Shown here piece after piece: positions 44,334 to 53,821 of a stretch of 64,000 nt of DNA. The DNA is from an uncultured Neptuniibacter sp. (GTDB lineage: Bacteria > Pseudomonadota > Gammaproteobacteria > Pseudomonadales > Balneatricaceae). The notes under the pieces are model-generated. The model had not been told where the DNA came from. It was given only the letters and a program-made list of their open reading frames with translations, and did not search any database. Location: positions 62,001 through 126,000 of the forward strand of contig NZ_CANMIR010000001.1 of assembly GCF_947498015.1 (NCBI RefSeq), written 5' to 3'. The stretch's first letter is position 1. Each line of letters starts with the position of its first letter. Made by a program: the position numbers and the translations under genes.

Positions 44334-44354
44334 CCTCAGATAACAGCAGCCACC

Positions 44355-45791
44355 TCAGGCAGCAGAGTCGATACCCTGATCGCCACCCTGCTCAATCAAC
44401 GCAGCATGCAGTGCGATCACAGCTTTTTCATAATCATCTTCAGAGACTACACACTGCATCTCTACCTGACGGATAGACTGGTGCAGCGCCATGACATTAA
44501 TATCAGCAGCCGCCAGTGCCGTCACGGTACGTGCCAGGATGCCCTTAACTTTCATATGCGAACCAATTGCCGATACGATTGCAAGGTTGTGGAGTCTGAT
44601 CTGACCCTCAGGGTACATCTCCTCCATCAAACGCGCTGCACGATTAACCATCTTGCGAGATCCGCCGACATAGTAGGTAATACTATTTGCATCTGCATCT
44701 TTATTGATAACGTACAATTTAAGCTGAGAGAGCAGTTTTGAGATCTCAATGTCGTATTCAGCATCTCCTAGCATCTCCTGATCGAAAATTTCGATACCGA
44801 ATACATCTTTACGACCTGCAATAATCTCAACCCGCGGTGTACCGCTGTGATAATCCTGACTGATCACAGTACCTTCATGATCAGGTTCGAACGCATTCTT
44901 GACACGCAGCTTCACACCGTTACGGCGTAAGCCTTTAGCCGCTTTTGGATGGATCGCTTCCATACCCAGATTTGAAAGCTGATCCGCAACGTCATAGTTG
45001 GTAGCTCCAATAGTAACGACATTATCTGTACCCACCAGCATAGGATCTGCGGAGCTCAGGTGATACTCTTTATGAATAATCGCTTCAGCTGCACCAGTAA
45101 CGGTAGCAATCATACTGAAGGTCATCTCGCTGTACCCACGATCAAAGGTCTTCATCAAACCCTCTTCACAATGTGTATACCCGGTCGCGATGACCATCTC
45201 TTTATCTATTTCTACACCCGCAAACTGCTGCTGCACCATCTCTTCGAACGGCAACGGCTGATCCAGATGCCAACCGGTCAGATCTACGAATCGCGCATTG
45301 ATACCGGCTTTGCGTAGGGCTAGCACAGAGTTATACGCACTATGCGCTTCACCAATAGATGCCAGCATCTCACGCACCTTCATCAGATGCTCTTCCAATT
45401 GGAAATGGCCATATGTACACAAGTGATGCAGGCTCTTCATACAATCACGCACATCGTTAAGACGCTCAATCACAAAGCTGTCAGCCGCATTTCGTTCAAA
45501 TTCAGCATCAACAAAGAGCTCTGCATTAATCTCTTCCATACGAGCCTGAACCTTGTTCAGCTCTTCCACCCAGGCCTCTTCTGTTTCTGCATTTGCAAAG
45601 CGAGCATAAACACCTGGCTCACCTGTTTTCTTATGCTCAAGCAGATAGTTGGTAATGCCACCATAAGCAGACACAACAAAAATTCGGTTATACAGTTCCT
45701 CTGGTGACGTACGTTTCCCCACCAGGATGGTGCTCATCAACTCCTCAAAGCGGCTCATGGATGTGCCGCCGATTTTCTCAACTGTATGCAT
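44355..45791 (-). CDS. Aspartate kinase, ectoine-type (Ask_Ect)
   Basis: This 478-aa aspartokinase phosphorylates aspartate, the first step toward lysine, threonine, methionine and ectoine. It begins MHTVEKIGGTSMSRFEELM, where KIGGTSM replaces the usual KFGGTS and together with the length marks the ectoine-associated class. The substrate-loop region reads VIATGYTHCEEGLMKTFDRGYSEMTFSM. The C-terminal third has paired ACT domains (VSAIGSHMKVKGILARTVTALAAADINVMAL). It has its own terminator. ectABC is not within the window, so use for ectoine is only suggested by the type and the osmolyte importer next to it. Confidence 0.85.
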   Translation of the reverse strand: MHTVEKIGGTSMSRFEELMSTILVGKRTSPEELYNRIFVVSAYGGITNYLLEHKKTGEPGVYARFANAETEEAWVEELNKVQARMEEINAELFVDAEFERNAADSFVIERLNDVRDCMKSLHHLCTYGHFQLEEHLMKVREMLASIGEAHSAYNSVLALRKAGINARFVDLTGWHLDQPLPFEEMVQQQFAGVEIDKEMVIATGYTHCEEGLMKTFDRGYSEMTFSMIATVTGAAEAIIHKEYHLSSADPMLVGTDNVVTIGATNYDVADQLSNLGMEAIHPKAAKGLRRNGVKLRVKNAFEPDHEGTVISQDYHSGTPRVEIIAGRKDVFGIEIFDQEMLGDAEYDIEISKLLSQLKLYVINKDADANSITYYVGGSRKMVNRAARLMEEMYPEGQIRLHNLAIVSAIGSHMKVKGILARTVTALAAADINVMALHQSIRQVEMQCVVSEDDYEKAVIALHAALIEQGGDQGIDSAA

Positions 45792-45896
45792 CTTCGTTCC
45801 GGTTCAAACTGAATTAGCCTCTGGAGGTCCAGAGTAAAAAATTGGGCACAAATTTTACACGAACATGATGAATTTGTGACCATTTATTTATTTTAA

Positions 45897-45937
45897 GCAG
45901 AAAAAAGCCCTGCATTCGTGAAAATACAGGGCTTTTT
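45897..45937 (-). terminator. Intrinsic terminator after the phosphate transporter gene
   Basis: AAAAAGCCCTG (45902-45912) pairs perfectly with CAGGGCTTTTT (45927-45937) around a 14-nt loop, with T-runs in both directions. It lies 20 nt after the pit stop and could work on both strands. Confidence 0.85.
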
Positions 45938-45955
45938 GACTTAAAAAGGGTCCAG

Positions 45956-47221
45956 CTAGCTGAATATACCTTTAAACATAAAGAAGAACATAATCGCAAG
46001 GCCCGCACCCGCAGGCAGTGTTACAACCCACGAGACGAATATCGTACCAACAATGCGCAGGTTAAGCGCTGCCATGCCTCGCGCAATACCCACGCCCAAA
46101 ACAGCACCAACAAGCGTGTGTGTCGTTGAGATTGGCAAACCTGTACCAGATGCCACCACCACTGTAGCTGCTGCAGCCAGTGTTGCAGCAAAGCCGCGGC
46201 TTGGTGTCAGCTCAGTGATATTGGTACCGACTGTTGCAATTACCTTGTGTCCATACATCACCAGGCCAGCAACGATACCGCCACCGCCAAGCAGCAAAAT
46301 CCATGCAGGCATCGCAGTTTTCTGTGCGACTTCACCACCTGCACTTACAACGCCCACAATAGCCGCCAACGGCCCTACAGCATTTGCTACATCGTTAGAT
46401 CCGTGAGCAAACGCCATTGCACACGCCGTAAACATCATCAAAATACCAAACAGTTTTTCAACACTGGTGAAGTGATGCTCACGATCTGCCTCTGGAGAGG
46501 GCTGAATCTTCTTAAGCATCTGAACACCTATCAGCATAATCACAACGCCAATAGCGATTGATGCAAGTGCGCTCTGCCCCCAGCTCATATCGAGACCAAC
46601 GTGCTTAAGCCCTTTCGTGAAGGTTACCATCGCGATGATAAAACCAACCAGAAAGATATAGCCCGGGATATAACGTTTAGCATTCTCGAAAGGTCGGTCA
46701 GTGTCCAACACAAGTTTTTGAACACTTCGGAAAAGGAAGAACGCGATAAATCCGGCTGTAACAGGTGAAACGACCCAACTTGCTACAATCTTGGAGACCT
46801 TACCCCAGTTAACCGCATCAACTGAGATCCCAACCGCAGCAAAACCAACGATGGCCCCCACTATGGAGTGAGTCGTGGAGACAGGCCAGCCAAAATGAGT
46901 CGCAATAAGTAACCAGATACCGGCAGCCAGTAACGCAGCCATCATACCAAACACCAGTAATTCCGGTGTCCCGGCCAACAAGCCAGGGTCGATAATCCCT
47001 TTACGGATGGTAGAAGTTACCGCACCACCCGCGAGATAAGCCCCTAGAAACTCAAAAATGATAGCGATCATGATCGCCTGCTTCAGAGTCAGAGCTTTAG
47101 AACCTACAGAGGTTCCCATCGCATTGGCTACATCATTTGCACCAACACCCCAAGCCATAAAGAAGCCAAATACACAGGCAAGAATGACGATGATTTCGCC
47201 GTACTGAGCAATTATTTCCAT
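45956..47221 (-). CDS. Inorganic phosphate transporter, PiT family
   Basis: This 421-aa membrane carrier takes up phosphate, probably with H+ or Na+ and as a metal-phosphate. It has two copies of the PiT motif: GANDVANAMGTSVGSKALTLKQA (about 27-49) and HGSNDVANAVGPLAAIVG (about 272-289). About ten to eleven helices are spread along it. It follows a DUF47/PhoU-like gene by 18 nt, the usual arrangement. A Pho-box-like sequence lies upstream of the pair. Confidence 0.95.
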   Translation of the reverse strand: MEIIAQYGEIIVILACVFGFFMAWGVGANDVANAMGTSVGSKALTLKQAIMIAIIFEFLGAYLAGGAVTSTIRKGIIDPGLLAGTPELLVFGMMAALLAAGIWLLIATHFGWPVSTTHSIVGAIVGFAAVGISVDAVNWGKVSKIVASWVVSPVTAGFIAFFLFRSVQKLVLDTDRPFENAKRYIPGYIFLVGFIIAMVTFTKGLKHVGLDMSWGQSALASIAIGVVIMLIGVQMLKKIQPSPEADREHHFTSVEKLFGILMMFTACAMAFAHGSNDVANAVGPLAAIVGVVSAGGEVAQKTAMPAWILLLGGGGIVAGLVMYGHKVIATVGTNITELTPSRGFAATLAAAATVVVASGTGLPISTTHTLVGAVLGVGIARGMAALNLRIVGTIFVSWVVTLPAGAGLAIMFFFMFKGIFS

Positions 47222-47239
47222 TGTTCTTTACCGAATGAA

Positions 47240-47923
47240 TTAACGAGCAACAAGTAGCTGAAGACGGCTACCAACCTGTTGAGCGCGGTCTGCAAGATCT
47301 CCAATCAGAGCGATCACCTGGTAGAGGAACATAACATCTACAGGTGGCAACTCTTTTTCGATACCAAACAGTTTTGCGCGAATAGCACGTTCATGTTCAT
47401 CCGTGGAGTGCTCTAGGGTATCTAACTGATCCAGCATTTTTTCGATCACATCGATCTCATGACCACCAAAACCACTGTTAACGAGCTCATCCAGCTCTTT
47501 CAGTGCAGTTAGTGCCTGTTCTGAAGTTGTAAGTGCAACACGTACATACTCTTTCATATCCGGCTGCATAGACTCAGGTACGCTCATCTGGCGCCCCAGC
47601 ATTAAACCGGCAATATCTTTAGCGCGGTTAGCAATTTTGTCTTGCATGCGGACTACTTCAAGCAGATCGGTACGAGGCACTGGCAAGAAAATACTTTTCG
47701 GCAGATTTTGTCGAATCTCTTTCTTCATTGCATCAGCTTCACCTTCCAGAATAGCGATCTTCGCTTGGACGTTTGCAGCTTCCTGCCAGTTACCAGCGAT
47801 CACAGCATCAAAGAAAGGGATTAATTCAACAGCACATTCCTGCGCTTTAGCAATGTGCTCCTGCATAGGTTTGAACGGGGAACGTGCAAACATCTGCAGA
47901 AATGGGTTATTGGTTGCAACCAT
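47240..47923 (-). CDS. DUF47 (PhoU-like) phosphate transport regulator, TIGR00153 type
   Basis: This 227-aa all-helical cytoplasmic protein starts MVATNNPFLQMFARSPFKPMQEH, with AAGGTG about 9 nt upstream; a GTG three codons earlier is less likely. The PhoU-like pattern EGEADAMKKEIRQNLPKSIFLPVPRTDLLEVVRMQDKIANRAKDIAGLM is clear in the middle. Members regulate or stabilise the PiT carrier encoded next to them. It is the first gene of the two-gene operon. Confidence 0.94.
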   Translation of the reverse strand: MVATNNPFLQMFARSPFKPMQEHIAKAQECAVELIPFFDAVIAGNWQEAANVQAKIAILEGEADAMKKEIRQNLPKSIFLPVPRTDLLEVVRMQDKIANRAKDIAGLMLGRQMSVPESMQPDMKEYVRVALTTSEQALTALKELDELVNSGFGGHEIDVIEKMLDQLDTLEHSTDEHERAIRAKLFGIEKELPPVDVMFLYQVIALIGDLADRAQQVGSRLQLLVAR

Positions 47924-48026
47924 ACAACGCACCTTGAAATATTTAGGATCAGTAATGAACCAGAAACGCTGTAGGTTTCTGAATTGTTCAGGCGGGCGAA
48001 TTATGACCGATTTATTACGTGGAGTA

Positions 48027-48044
48027 ATTACAGATTTGTTACAA
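48027..48044 (-). promoter_or_regulatory. Pho-box-like sequence upstream of the PiT operon
   Basis: On the minus strand TTGTAAC-AAAT-CTGTAAT has two 7-nt half-sites spaced by 4 nt, the PhoB-box layout (CTGTCAT N4 CTGTCAT). About 14 of 18 positions agree. It sits about 105 nt upstream of the DUF47 gene start. Confidence 0.4.
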
Positions 48045-48157
48045 AATGGTCATTTTTCCGTAAAAAATCTGAAATATTTGATCTTGCACCAACAGGCGAT
48101 ATACCTGGAATATTCGTTGTCGTGCCAATGCAATACTTTGTATATACAGACTTTTTA

Positions 48158-48739
48158 TTAAGGTGTTAATTTTTTAAACAGATAAGAGTCCATCGCCATG
48201 TCCAGCTGATCGATCTCACTCTGTATCAACTGTAGTTCAGGAAATTTCTCAATATATTCATTAGGCTGAAGACAGAAACGTAAAGGGAAGCCTGTACGAT
48301 CATGATGACGATGATTGAACGTCGTAATCATCAAAGTACCCTCGGGCTTCAGAGCTGATACCAGTTGAGGCCAAAGAGTATTAACCGGCTTATAGCGTGA
48401 GATAACAATGGCATCAAAACTGCCTAACACTGAAAGGTCAGCACTCTCTGCTTCAAGGTCCATCACCACCGAATCAAAAGTAACAGGCATGGGTGCAATA
48501 TTAGATTGAAGGATCTCTAATCCTACTGTAGAGATATCGACTGCACAGATCGAGAACCCCTTTTCTGCAAGAAAAAGGCTAACAGCACCATCCCCCGCCC
48601 CCAGATCCAATACTCTGGATTTACTCAGTGCACTCCAGTGCCGAATCAGAAAATCAGGGGGGTGCGGTTTAGTTGATTGATCCGACTTCTGAAGTTTGTT
48701 GCGGTATCGCTGATCCCACTTTTGCTCTGCTTTAGACAT
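48158..48739 (-). CDS. Class I SAM-dependent methyltransferase (TehB-like)
   Basis: This 193-aa methyltransferase has motif I SRVLDLGAGDGAVSLFLAEKG (about 38-58) and strand-2 FSICAVDISTVGLEILQS. LKPEGTLMITTFNHRHHDRTGFPLRF resembles small TehB/UbiG-like methyltransferases. The substrate is unknown. It is 14 nt downstream of the GNAT gene on the same strand, so they are likely cotranscribed. Confidence 0.85.
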   Translation of the reverse strand: MSKAEQKWDQRYRNKLQKSDQSTKPHPPDFLIRHWSALSKSRVLDLGAGDGAVSLFLAEKGFSICAVDISTVGLEILQSNIAPMPVTFDSVVMDLEAESADLSVLGSFDAIVISRYKPVNTLWPQLVSALKPEGTLMITTFNHRHHDRTGFPLRFCLQPNEYIEKFPELQLIQSEIDQLDMAMDSYLFKKLTP

Positions 48740-48753
48740 TCCAGTACCGTAAT

Positions 48754-49251
48754 CTATTTAAGAGGCATTGAGTTTAACGCAACAGCCCCAATCACCTCAT
48801 AGGACCTGAATCCAAGTTGTCGCCAAAATTGGTCTGATGCGGTATTACCCGGATGCCAGCCAGCCTGAACGGATTGTATATCCCGCTCTTCCAACCACGC
48901 TCTTGCATGCTGATAGAGTAAAGTTGCCACACCGTTGCGGCGAAACAGCGGATCAACCCAAAGGTTAAACAGGACCGCACTTTCCGGCTTTTCATAGCCG
49001 GTTTGGTAGTTTTCTATCGCAGCCAGAGTACCTATTAACTGCTCTGCTTCTGCTACATATATCACCGCATCATCTCGCTGATAGCAATGATCTAAAACCT
49101 CAGTTAACTGCTGCTGTTGCTGACAATCAACTGGCGCGCCGAAAGGCTGAAAGTGATGACCAGGAAGCTCTTTCTTAAGCTGCGCCCACAGATGCTGAAT
49201 TGAGGCTAAATCCCTCTTCTTCGCAATGCGGATATTTATTGAAGCTGTCAT
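48754..49251 (-). CDS. GNAT-family N-acetyltransferase
   Basis: This 165-aa acetyltransferase has IRIAKKRDLASIQHLWAQLK at the start and the acetyl-CoA binding region VDPLFRRNGVATLLYQHARAWLEE (about 102-125, with the RxxGxA core). It ends in SDQFWRQLGFRSYEVIGAV. The acceptor is unknown. The start ATG has a possible AGGGTG upstream. It precedes the methyltransferase gene in a probable two-gene unit. Confidence 0.9.
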   Translation of the reverse strand: MTASINIRIAKKRDLASIQHLWAQLKKELPGHHFQPFGAPVDCQQQQQLTEVLDHCYQRDDAVIYVAEAEQLIGTLAAIENYQTGYEKPESAVLFNLWVDPLFRRNGVATLLYQHARAWLEERDIQSVQAGWHPGNTASDQFWRQLGFRSYEVIGAVALNSMPLK

Positions 49252-49389
49252 TCACCCTACTCCCCCAAACAAAGGCGGCCTTATTTAAAACTTTCGATTA
49301 TGGCTGAAACTATCAGCTAAGCACCACTGTAAAAATTTTCTAGTAAGAGAGTTAGATGGAACCTAATCAGAAAAGCGTTCTTTGAAAAC

Positions 49390-49419
49390 AATAATGCCCG
49401 GTAGATACCGGGCATTATT
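49390..49419 (-). terminator. Perfect hairpin after the hibernation factor gene
   Basis: AATAATGCCCGGT-AGAT-ACCGGGCATTATT is a 13-bp perfect stem with a tetraloop, 18 nt after the stop codon. The T-run is short (GTTTTC on the minus strand), but an intrinsic terminator is the best explanation. Confidence 0.75.
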
Positions 49420-49436
49420 AGCAGGATAGGGTCTTA

Positions 49437-49793
49437 TCAAGCCAGGTCATAGGCCTCTTCAGGCTCAACCTCTGGTTCAACGTTGGCAGCAGGTTTCTGA
49501 GAACCTTTTTTACTTACCTGTTTCTGGTGAATCTTATCCAACTGACGATCAATTTTATCTGATAACCCATCCAACGCAGCGTACAGATTATCTGCAGATG
49601 CTTTTGCAAAGATATCTTTACCTGCTATGTGAACAGTTGCTTCAGCGATGTCCTCTCGGTCATTTTTTTCAATAATGACATGGGCACTAGTAATAACTTC
49701 GTAACGCTCCTGGCTATTGTTCAACCAGGCTTCAACCTTCTCTTTTACACTGTCAGAAACTTTAGCATTGCGGTTAGTGATTTTAATATTCAT
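49437..49793 (-). CDS. Ribosome hibernation promoting factor (HPF/RaiA family)
   Basis: This 118-aa short-type HPF binds 30S ribosomes and promotes hibernation or stability in starvation. It starts MNIKITNRNAKVSDSVKEKVEAWLNNSQERY; a TTG two codons earlier is less likely. The ribosome-fold domain spans 1-95 (VHIAGKDIFAKASADNLYAALDGLSDKIDRQLDKI). An acidic tail ends it (EPEVEPEEAYDLA). It is far from rpoN-ptsN, where E. coli-type hpf lies, so it may be a second copy. Confidence 0.93.
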   Translation of the reverse strand: MNIKITNRNAKVSDSVKEKVEAWLNNSQERYEVITSAHVIIEKNDREDIAEATVHIAGKDIFAKASADNLYAALDGLSDKIDRQLDKIHQKQVSKKGSQKPAANVEPEVEPEEAYDLA

Positions 49794-49965
49794 GTGCAAA
49801 TCCTTAATGCCTTATTGCTGTTAGAGCACCTTGTAATAAATTCTTTTAAAGTGCCCCTCACACCTACAGTAGTACCATTCTGAGACATGATTACAAGTAC
49901 TTTTTGCATTCACTGAGGAAAAATTGATATTGCAGAATACTGACTGGTCAGTTCTCAAACAAAGG

Positions 49966-50829
49966 TTAAGCTTTCTGTACTTCCCTTTTTGTAGATAGAG
50001 ACAAAAAACCCGCGCCCATAATCAGAATAATCCCCAACCAGCTGTTAACACCGAGCACCTCATCCCAGAGCCACCAGCCAAACAAAGCAGCAAATATCAC
50101 TGACGCATAGGTGTAAACCCCAAGCTGCCCAGCGGGGGCCAATGAGTAGCCACGGCTCAGAAGTAACTGCGCTGCGGTAGAAGTGGCCGCCATGAGAATC
50201 AGCCACAGTAGTTGCGAAGCTGTTGGCGTCTGCCAACTTAAAAGAGCAGGTATAGCTGCGAGGACACTACTAATCAATGCAAAATAGAAGACTACACGCT
50301 GAGCAGGTTCAGTTGCGCTCATTCTGCGGATAATCACTTTAGCCAGCGCACCCAGCATCGCTCCACTCAAGGCGATAAAGACCGCAAAGTTTATTTGCTC
50401 CCCACCGGGATTAAGAACGAGAAAAACACCCGAGAAACCGACTATCACAGCCAATTTTGTCATCATTGATACTTTCTCCCCCAGCCACAGAAAAGCAAGC
50501 AGGGGAATAAAAAAGGGAGAGGTCTGTTTTAACAACGCCGCTTCCGCCAATGGCAGATGTCCCCATGAATAATAGAGACACATCATCGCCGTCACACCGA
50601 CAGACGCCCGCAAAATATGAAATCCAATATACTCTGTTTGGATAGCGACCCATCCATGACGTAATAACCAGGGCAACAGCATGATTAATGCAAAAAAATT
50701 GCGCGCAAATACAATAATCTCAGTTGGAAGCTCACCGGTTAACTGCTTCACAACCATGCCTGATAAAACCAGAAACAGCTCTGATAGCAAGATAAGTATC
50801 GCGCCCTGATAGAGAGCAGATTTTGCCAT
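49966..50829 (-). CDS. EamA-family (DMT) membrane transporter
   Basis: This 287-aa protein has ten predicted helices in the two EamA repeats. Start at 50829 (MAKSALYQGAILILLSELF) has AAGGCTATAAAC upstream; a TTG six codons earlier is the longer form. Family pieces are EIIVFARNFFALIMLLPWLL and AALLKQTSPFFIPLLAFLWLGEKVS. The C-terminal repeat ends VLGVNSWLGIILIMGAGFLSL. The substrate is unknown. Confidence 0.9.
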   Translation of the reverse strand: MAKSALYQGAILILLSELFLVLSGMVVKQLTGELPTEIIVFARNFFALIMLLPWLLRHGWVAIQTEYIGFHILRASVGVTAMMCLYYSWGHLPLAEAALLKQTSPFFIPLLAFLWLGEKVSMMTKLAVIVGFSGVFLVLNPGGEQINFAVFIALSGAMLGALAKVIIRRMSATEPAQRVVFYFALISSVLAAIPALLSWQTPTASQLLWLILMAATSTAAQLLLSRGYSLAPAGQLGVYTYASVIFAALFGWWLWDEVLGVNSWLGIILIMGAGFLSLSTKREVQKA

Positions 50830-50899
50830 GTTTATAGCCTTATACAAAAGAGCCCCTGAGTTAAACCACCCAGAGGCTCAGTATCAGTGATGAGATGAT

Positions 50900-53821
50900 T
50901 TAAACGTCTATCACTTCATAGCTATCACTTAACGCGCTCGCCTGCTCTTTACTTGTGACAACAGCCTCACTCGCTCCGCCCTGTTGTAGATAGGTTGCCG
51001 CTACTCGCTTCAGGTCCTCAATCGTAACCTGAAGAATACGAGAGCGGAACTGCTTACGCTGCTCAGCCGTTCGTCCAAAGAGCGTGCTATGGTAAGCCTG
51101 TTTTGCTTCACCTGCTGGAGAACCGGGTTTATCAATTGAGCTGATAACCCCTAAGATTGCCTCTTCGAGCTTTTGCTCCTCATGCTCATTCTCAAGTAAC
51201 CAGGTTACTGAAGCGTCAAAATCTTCCAGCGTCTCAGCTAACCTTGGGTCACGATAAGAGAAGAATCGGAATACTGCATCACCAGAATCTTGTCCTGCGC
51301 CTGAACCATAGGCACCACCACGTTCACGTATTGCCCTATGCAGGAATCCATTTCTCAGGAAATCACCTAAAATGGTTAGCGGTGCTGCATCTGGATGCTC
51401 CACCGTAACCGTTGGAAATGCCTTGGCGCAGAAATTAACCTGTGTACTGGTAACCCAGGCTTGCTGCACCCGATCTCGCACAGAAGCAAGCTCAAATTCA
51501 CTTTGGGACTCACTCACCTGACCAGACCATAGCTGCTCAAGATGCTGCTGTATCCCCTGCTGATACTCCTCTTCAGCCACCACCAAAAACTGTTTAGCCG
51601 AAGCGCTGATTTTCCTATGAATCTGCTGCAAGCGATCCGAGAGAGACTGTAGTTCAGATTCATCATTAAGTTGATCATCCAACTGTTTAAAAAATCTGAT
51701 TGACTCCAGTCCCTTTGTTGCCTGAGCGAGCGCTGCGGCTGGGCTCATTCTTGAACTTGCAGCCATCATGGCTAGAGAGTGACCACTCCCGGTAATACTC
51801 TGCTCTTTACGCGTCCGTAGCTGAGCCACCACCTCCCGGATGCGCCCTATTTCATCAAACCTAGCCCGCTCCAGGGTCTCTTTTAACAGATCCATTAGCT
51901 CTTTCTGTTTACTAACGAGCGCCTTACCAGAGAGTGTAAAGAAACCTTTTACATCCTGCTCATCAGATGGCATCCCGCGTATCGAGGCAAACGCATGAAT
52001 CCCGCCTGTAACCTCAGTCTGATATTGCTGGTTTTCCTGATAGCTTCTGTCGGAACACCCAAGTTCTGTCAGGAGATGACTGTAAAGAGGAAGCAGGCAC
52101 TTTTCCTCATCACTTAATGAAGGCAAGTTAACAACAATTTGCTGATAGATGAGACCATTCGTACCTCGATCATAACGGGTAAGCGGTAGCGTAGAGTTAA
52201 CCTCAGTCGCTTCCGGTACACTCATCTCATCAGGCACATCCTCCAATGTTACCTTTGGCAGGATTGATTCATCATCTTCCTGATTTTGGCGCGCTTCCAG
52301 TTCAGCTGCACGCTGAATGATCTGCTGCTTTTCTGACGCACTCAGACCCTCTTTAATAGCCTCCAACTTAGCTTTTTCAGCGGCATCACGGTGCTGGGCA
52401 AGCTGATTGTCAGGTCGCAGTGTCAGGCGAACACGATGGGGATTATCCAGAAGCTCTTTCACCATTTTCTGAACAAAATCGGGCTGTTTAATCTCTTCAC
52501 GTAGCTGATCCAGCACAGGATCCAGATTGAGTAGTGCGATGGGATCGCCATGGTTGACGGCAGCACCCAATGAAGACATGATCAAACTGAGTCCATAAGG
52601 GTAACCGTCCCCATTCACTTCCCTCTGCTGAAGCTCTAACTGATGTAACTGAGCCTCAAGCATTGATTGTGGAACACCATTCTCAGCGACATCTTTCAGC
52701 ACATCCAATACAAGCGTTTCAAAAGCCGCAGCAGATTCAGGCTCACTTCCCTCAATACCACACATGAAGCTCATCTCACGGTTAGAATCTTCCAATCCAC
52801 AGAGGGGTGATGGCGCGCTACCCAGTGCGGTTGATTCAAGGGCGTGGCGTAGCGGCGAAGCACTATTATCTAACAGTACCCGTGACATTAAATGCGCTTT
52901 CAATTGCGCTTCAAGATCGTTGGAGTGTCCCAATAACCAGGCAAGAACATGATGCGTTTTTCCATCAAGTTCCTCCTGGTCGAGATCATATCCCTCCTCA
53001 ACCCGAATAGGTGAGTGATAACGCTTTTCATCCAGGATATCGATCGTTGTACCTAATTTCTCAAAACGAGAGAGCGCTTTCTCTTCGAAAAATTCCTGAA
53101 GCTCAGAAACAGAGATATCACCAAAGGTCATAATGACAGCGTTACTTGGATGGTAATGCGTTTTATAGAACTCAATCAGCTCGTCGTAACTAAGATCTGG
53201 GATGGATTCAGGTTCACCCCCACTGTTGTGATGGTAAGTCGTTGTAGGAAACAGGTATTTAGTAACCGATTGCCACAAACGAGAAACAGGTGAGCTCATC
53301 GCACCTTTCATCTCATTGTAAACAACCCCCTTATATTCGAGATCAGAATCAGGATTTTCAGGTTCAGCGAATTCAATACGATGCCCCTCCTGTTCAAAAT
53401 CCAAAGGGTCCAGCCGACTGAAAAATACCGCATCCAGATACACATCCAAAAGATTGAAAAAATCTTTTCGGTTCTGGCTGGCAAATGGATAGGAGGTCCA
53501 GTCACTGCTGGTCATCGCATTCATGAAGGTATTGAGAGAGCGTCGTGTCATCATGAAAAACGGATCCCTGACAGGGAAGCGTTCACTACCACACAAAGCG
53601 GTATGCTCAAGAATATGTGCAACCCCCTTAGAATCCTCCGGGACAGTCCGCAGCCCAACCAGAAATACGTTCTCAGTATGGTCAGCGGCGATATGATAAT
53701 GAGCCAGCCCAGTTTTCTTATGGGTATATTCAGAAACGTCTATACCTAAAGACTCGATTTTTTCACTGCGTACAAAATCAAATGAAGAATGAGCCGCTAG
53801 GGATGGTTGCTTATGTGTCAT
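50900..53821 (-). CDS. M16 family zinc metalloprotease (presequence-protease-like, M16C)
   Basis: This 973-aa peptidase resembles PreP/HypA-type M16C enzymes that degrade short peptides. The inverted zinc motif H69-I-L-E72-H73 sits in SKGVAHILEHTALCGSERFP and the distal glutamate lies in KGVVYNEMKGAM, about 80 residues on. An internal coiled coil (about 455-510) links the two halves, and the C-terminal half shows ERGGAYGSGAGQD, the Arg/Tyr substrate-end motif. No signal peptide is seen. The gene is unusually long but typical for the family. Confidence 0.94.
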   Translation of the reverse strand: MTHKQPSLAAHSSFDFVRSEKIESLGIDVSEYTHKKTGLAHYHIAADHTENVFLVGLRTVPEDSKGVAHILEHTALCGSERFPVRDPFFMMTRRSLNTFMNAMTSSDWTSYPFASQNRKDFFNLLDVYLDAVFFSRLDPLDFEQEGHRIEFAEPENPDSDLEYKGVVYNEMKGAMSSPVSRLWQSVTKYLFPTTTYHHNSGGEPESIPDLSYDELIEFYKTHYHPSNAVIMTFGDISVSELQEFFEEKALSRFEKLGTTIDILDEKRYHSPIRVEEGYDLDQEELDGKTHHVLAWLLGHSNDLEAQLKAHLMSRVLLDNSASPLRHALESTALGSAPSPLCGLEDSNREMSFMCGIEGSEPESAAAFETLVLDVLKDVAENGVPQSMLEAQLHQLELQQREVNGDGYPYGLSLIMSSLGAAVNHGDPIALLNLDPVLDQLREEIKQPDFVQKMVKELLDNPHRVRLTLRPDNQLAQHRDAAEKAKLEAIKEGLSASEKQQIIQRAAELEARQNQEDDESILPKVTLEDVPDEMSVPEATEVNSTLPLTRYDRGTNGLIYQQIVVNLPSLSDEEKCLLPLYSHLLTELGCSDRSYQENQQYQTEVTGGIHAFASIRGMPSDEQDVKGFFTLSGKALVSKQKELMDLLKETLERARFDEIGRIREVVAQLRTRKEQSITGSGHSLAMMAASSRMSPAAALAQATKGLESIRFFKQLDDQLNDESELQSLSDRLQQIHRKISASAKQFLVVAEEEYQQGIQQHLEQLWSGQVSESQSEFELASVRDRVQQAWVTSTQVNFCAKAFPTVTVEHPDAAPLTILGDFLRNGFLHRAIRERGGAYGSGAGQDSGDAVFRFFSYRDPRLAETLEDFDASVTWLLENEHEEQKLEEAILGVISSIDKPGSPAGEAKQAYHSTLFGRTAEQRKQFRSRILQVTIEDLKRVAATYLQQGGASEAVVTSKEQASALSDSYEVIDV

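Noticed and set aside
45956-47221. Sulfate permease instead of phosphate carrier
   Set aside because: Both PiT motifs (GANDVANA and HGSNDVANA) and the DUF47 neighbour fit phosphate transport much better.
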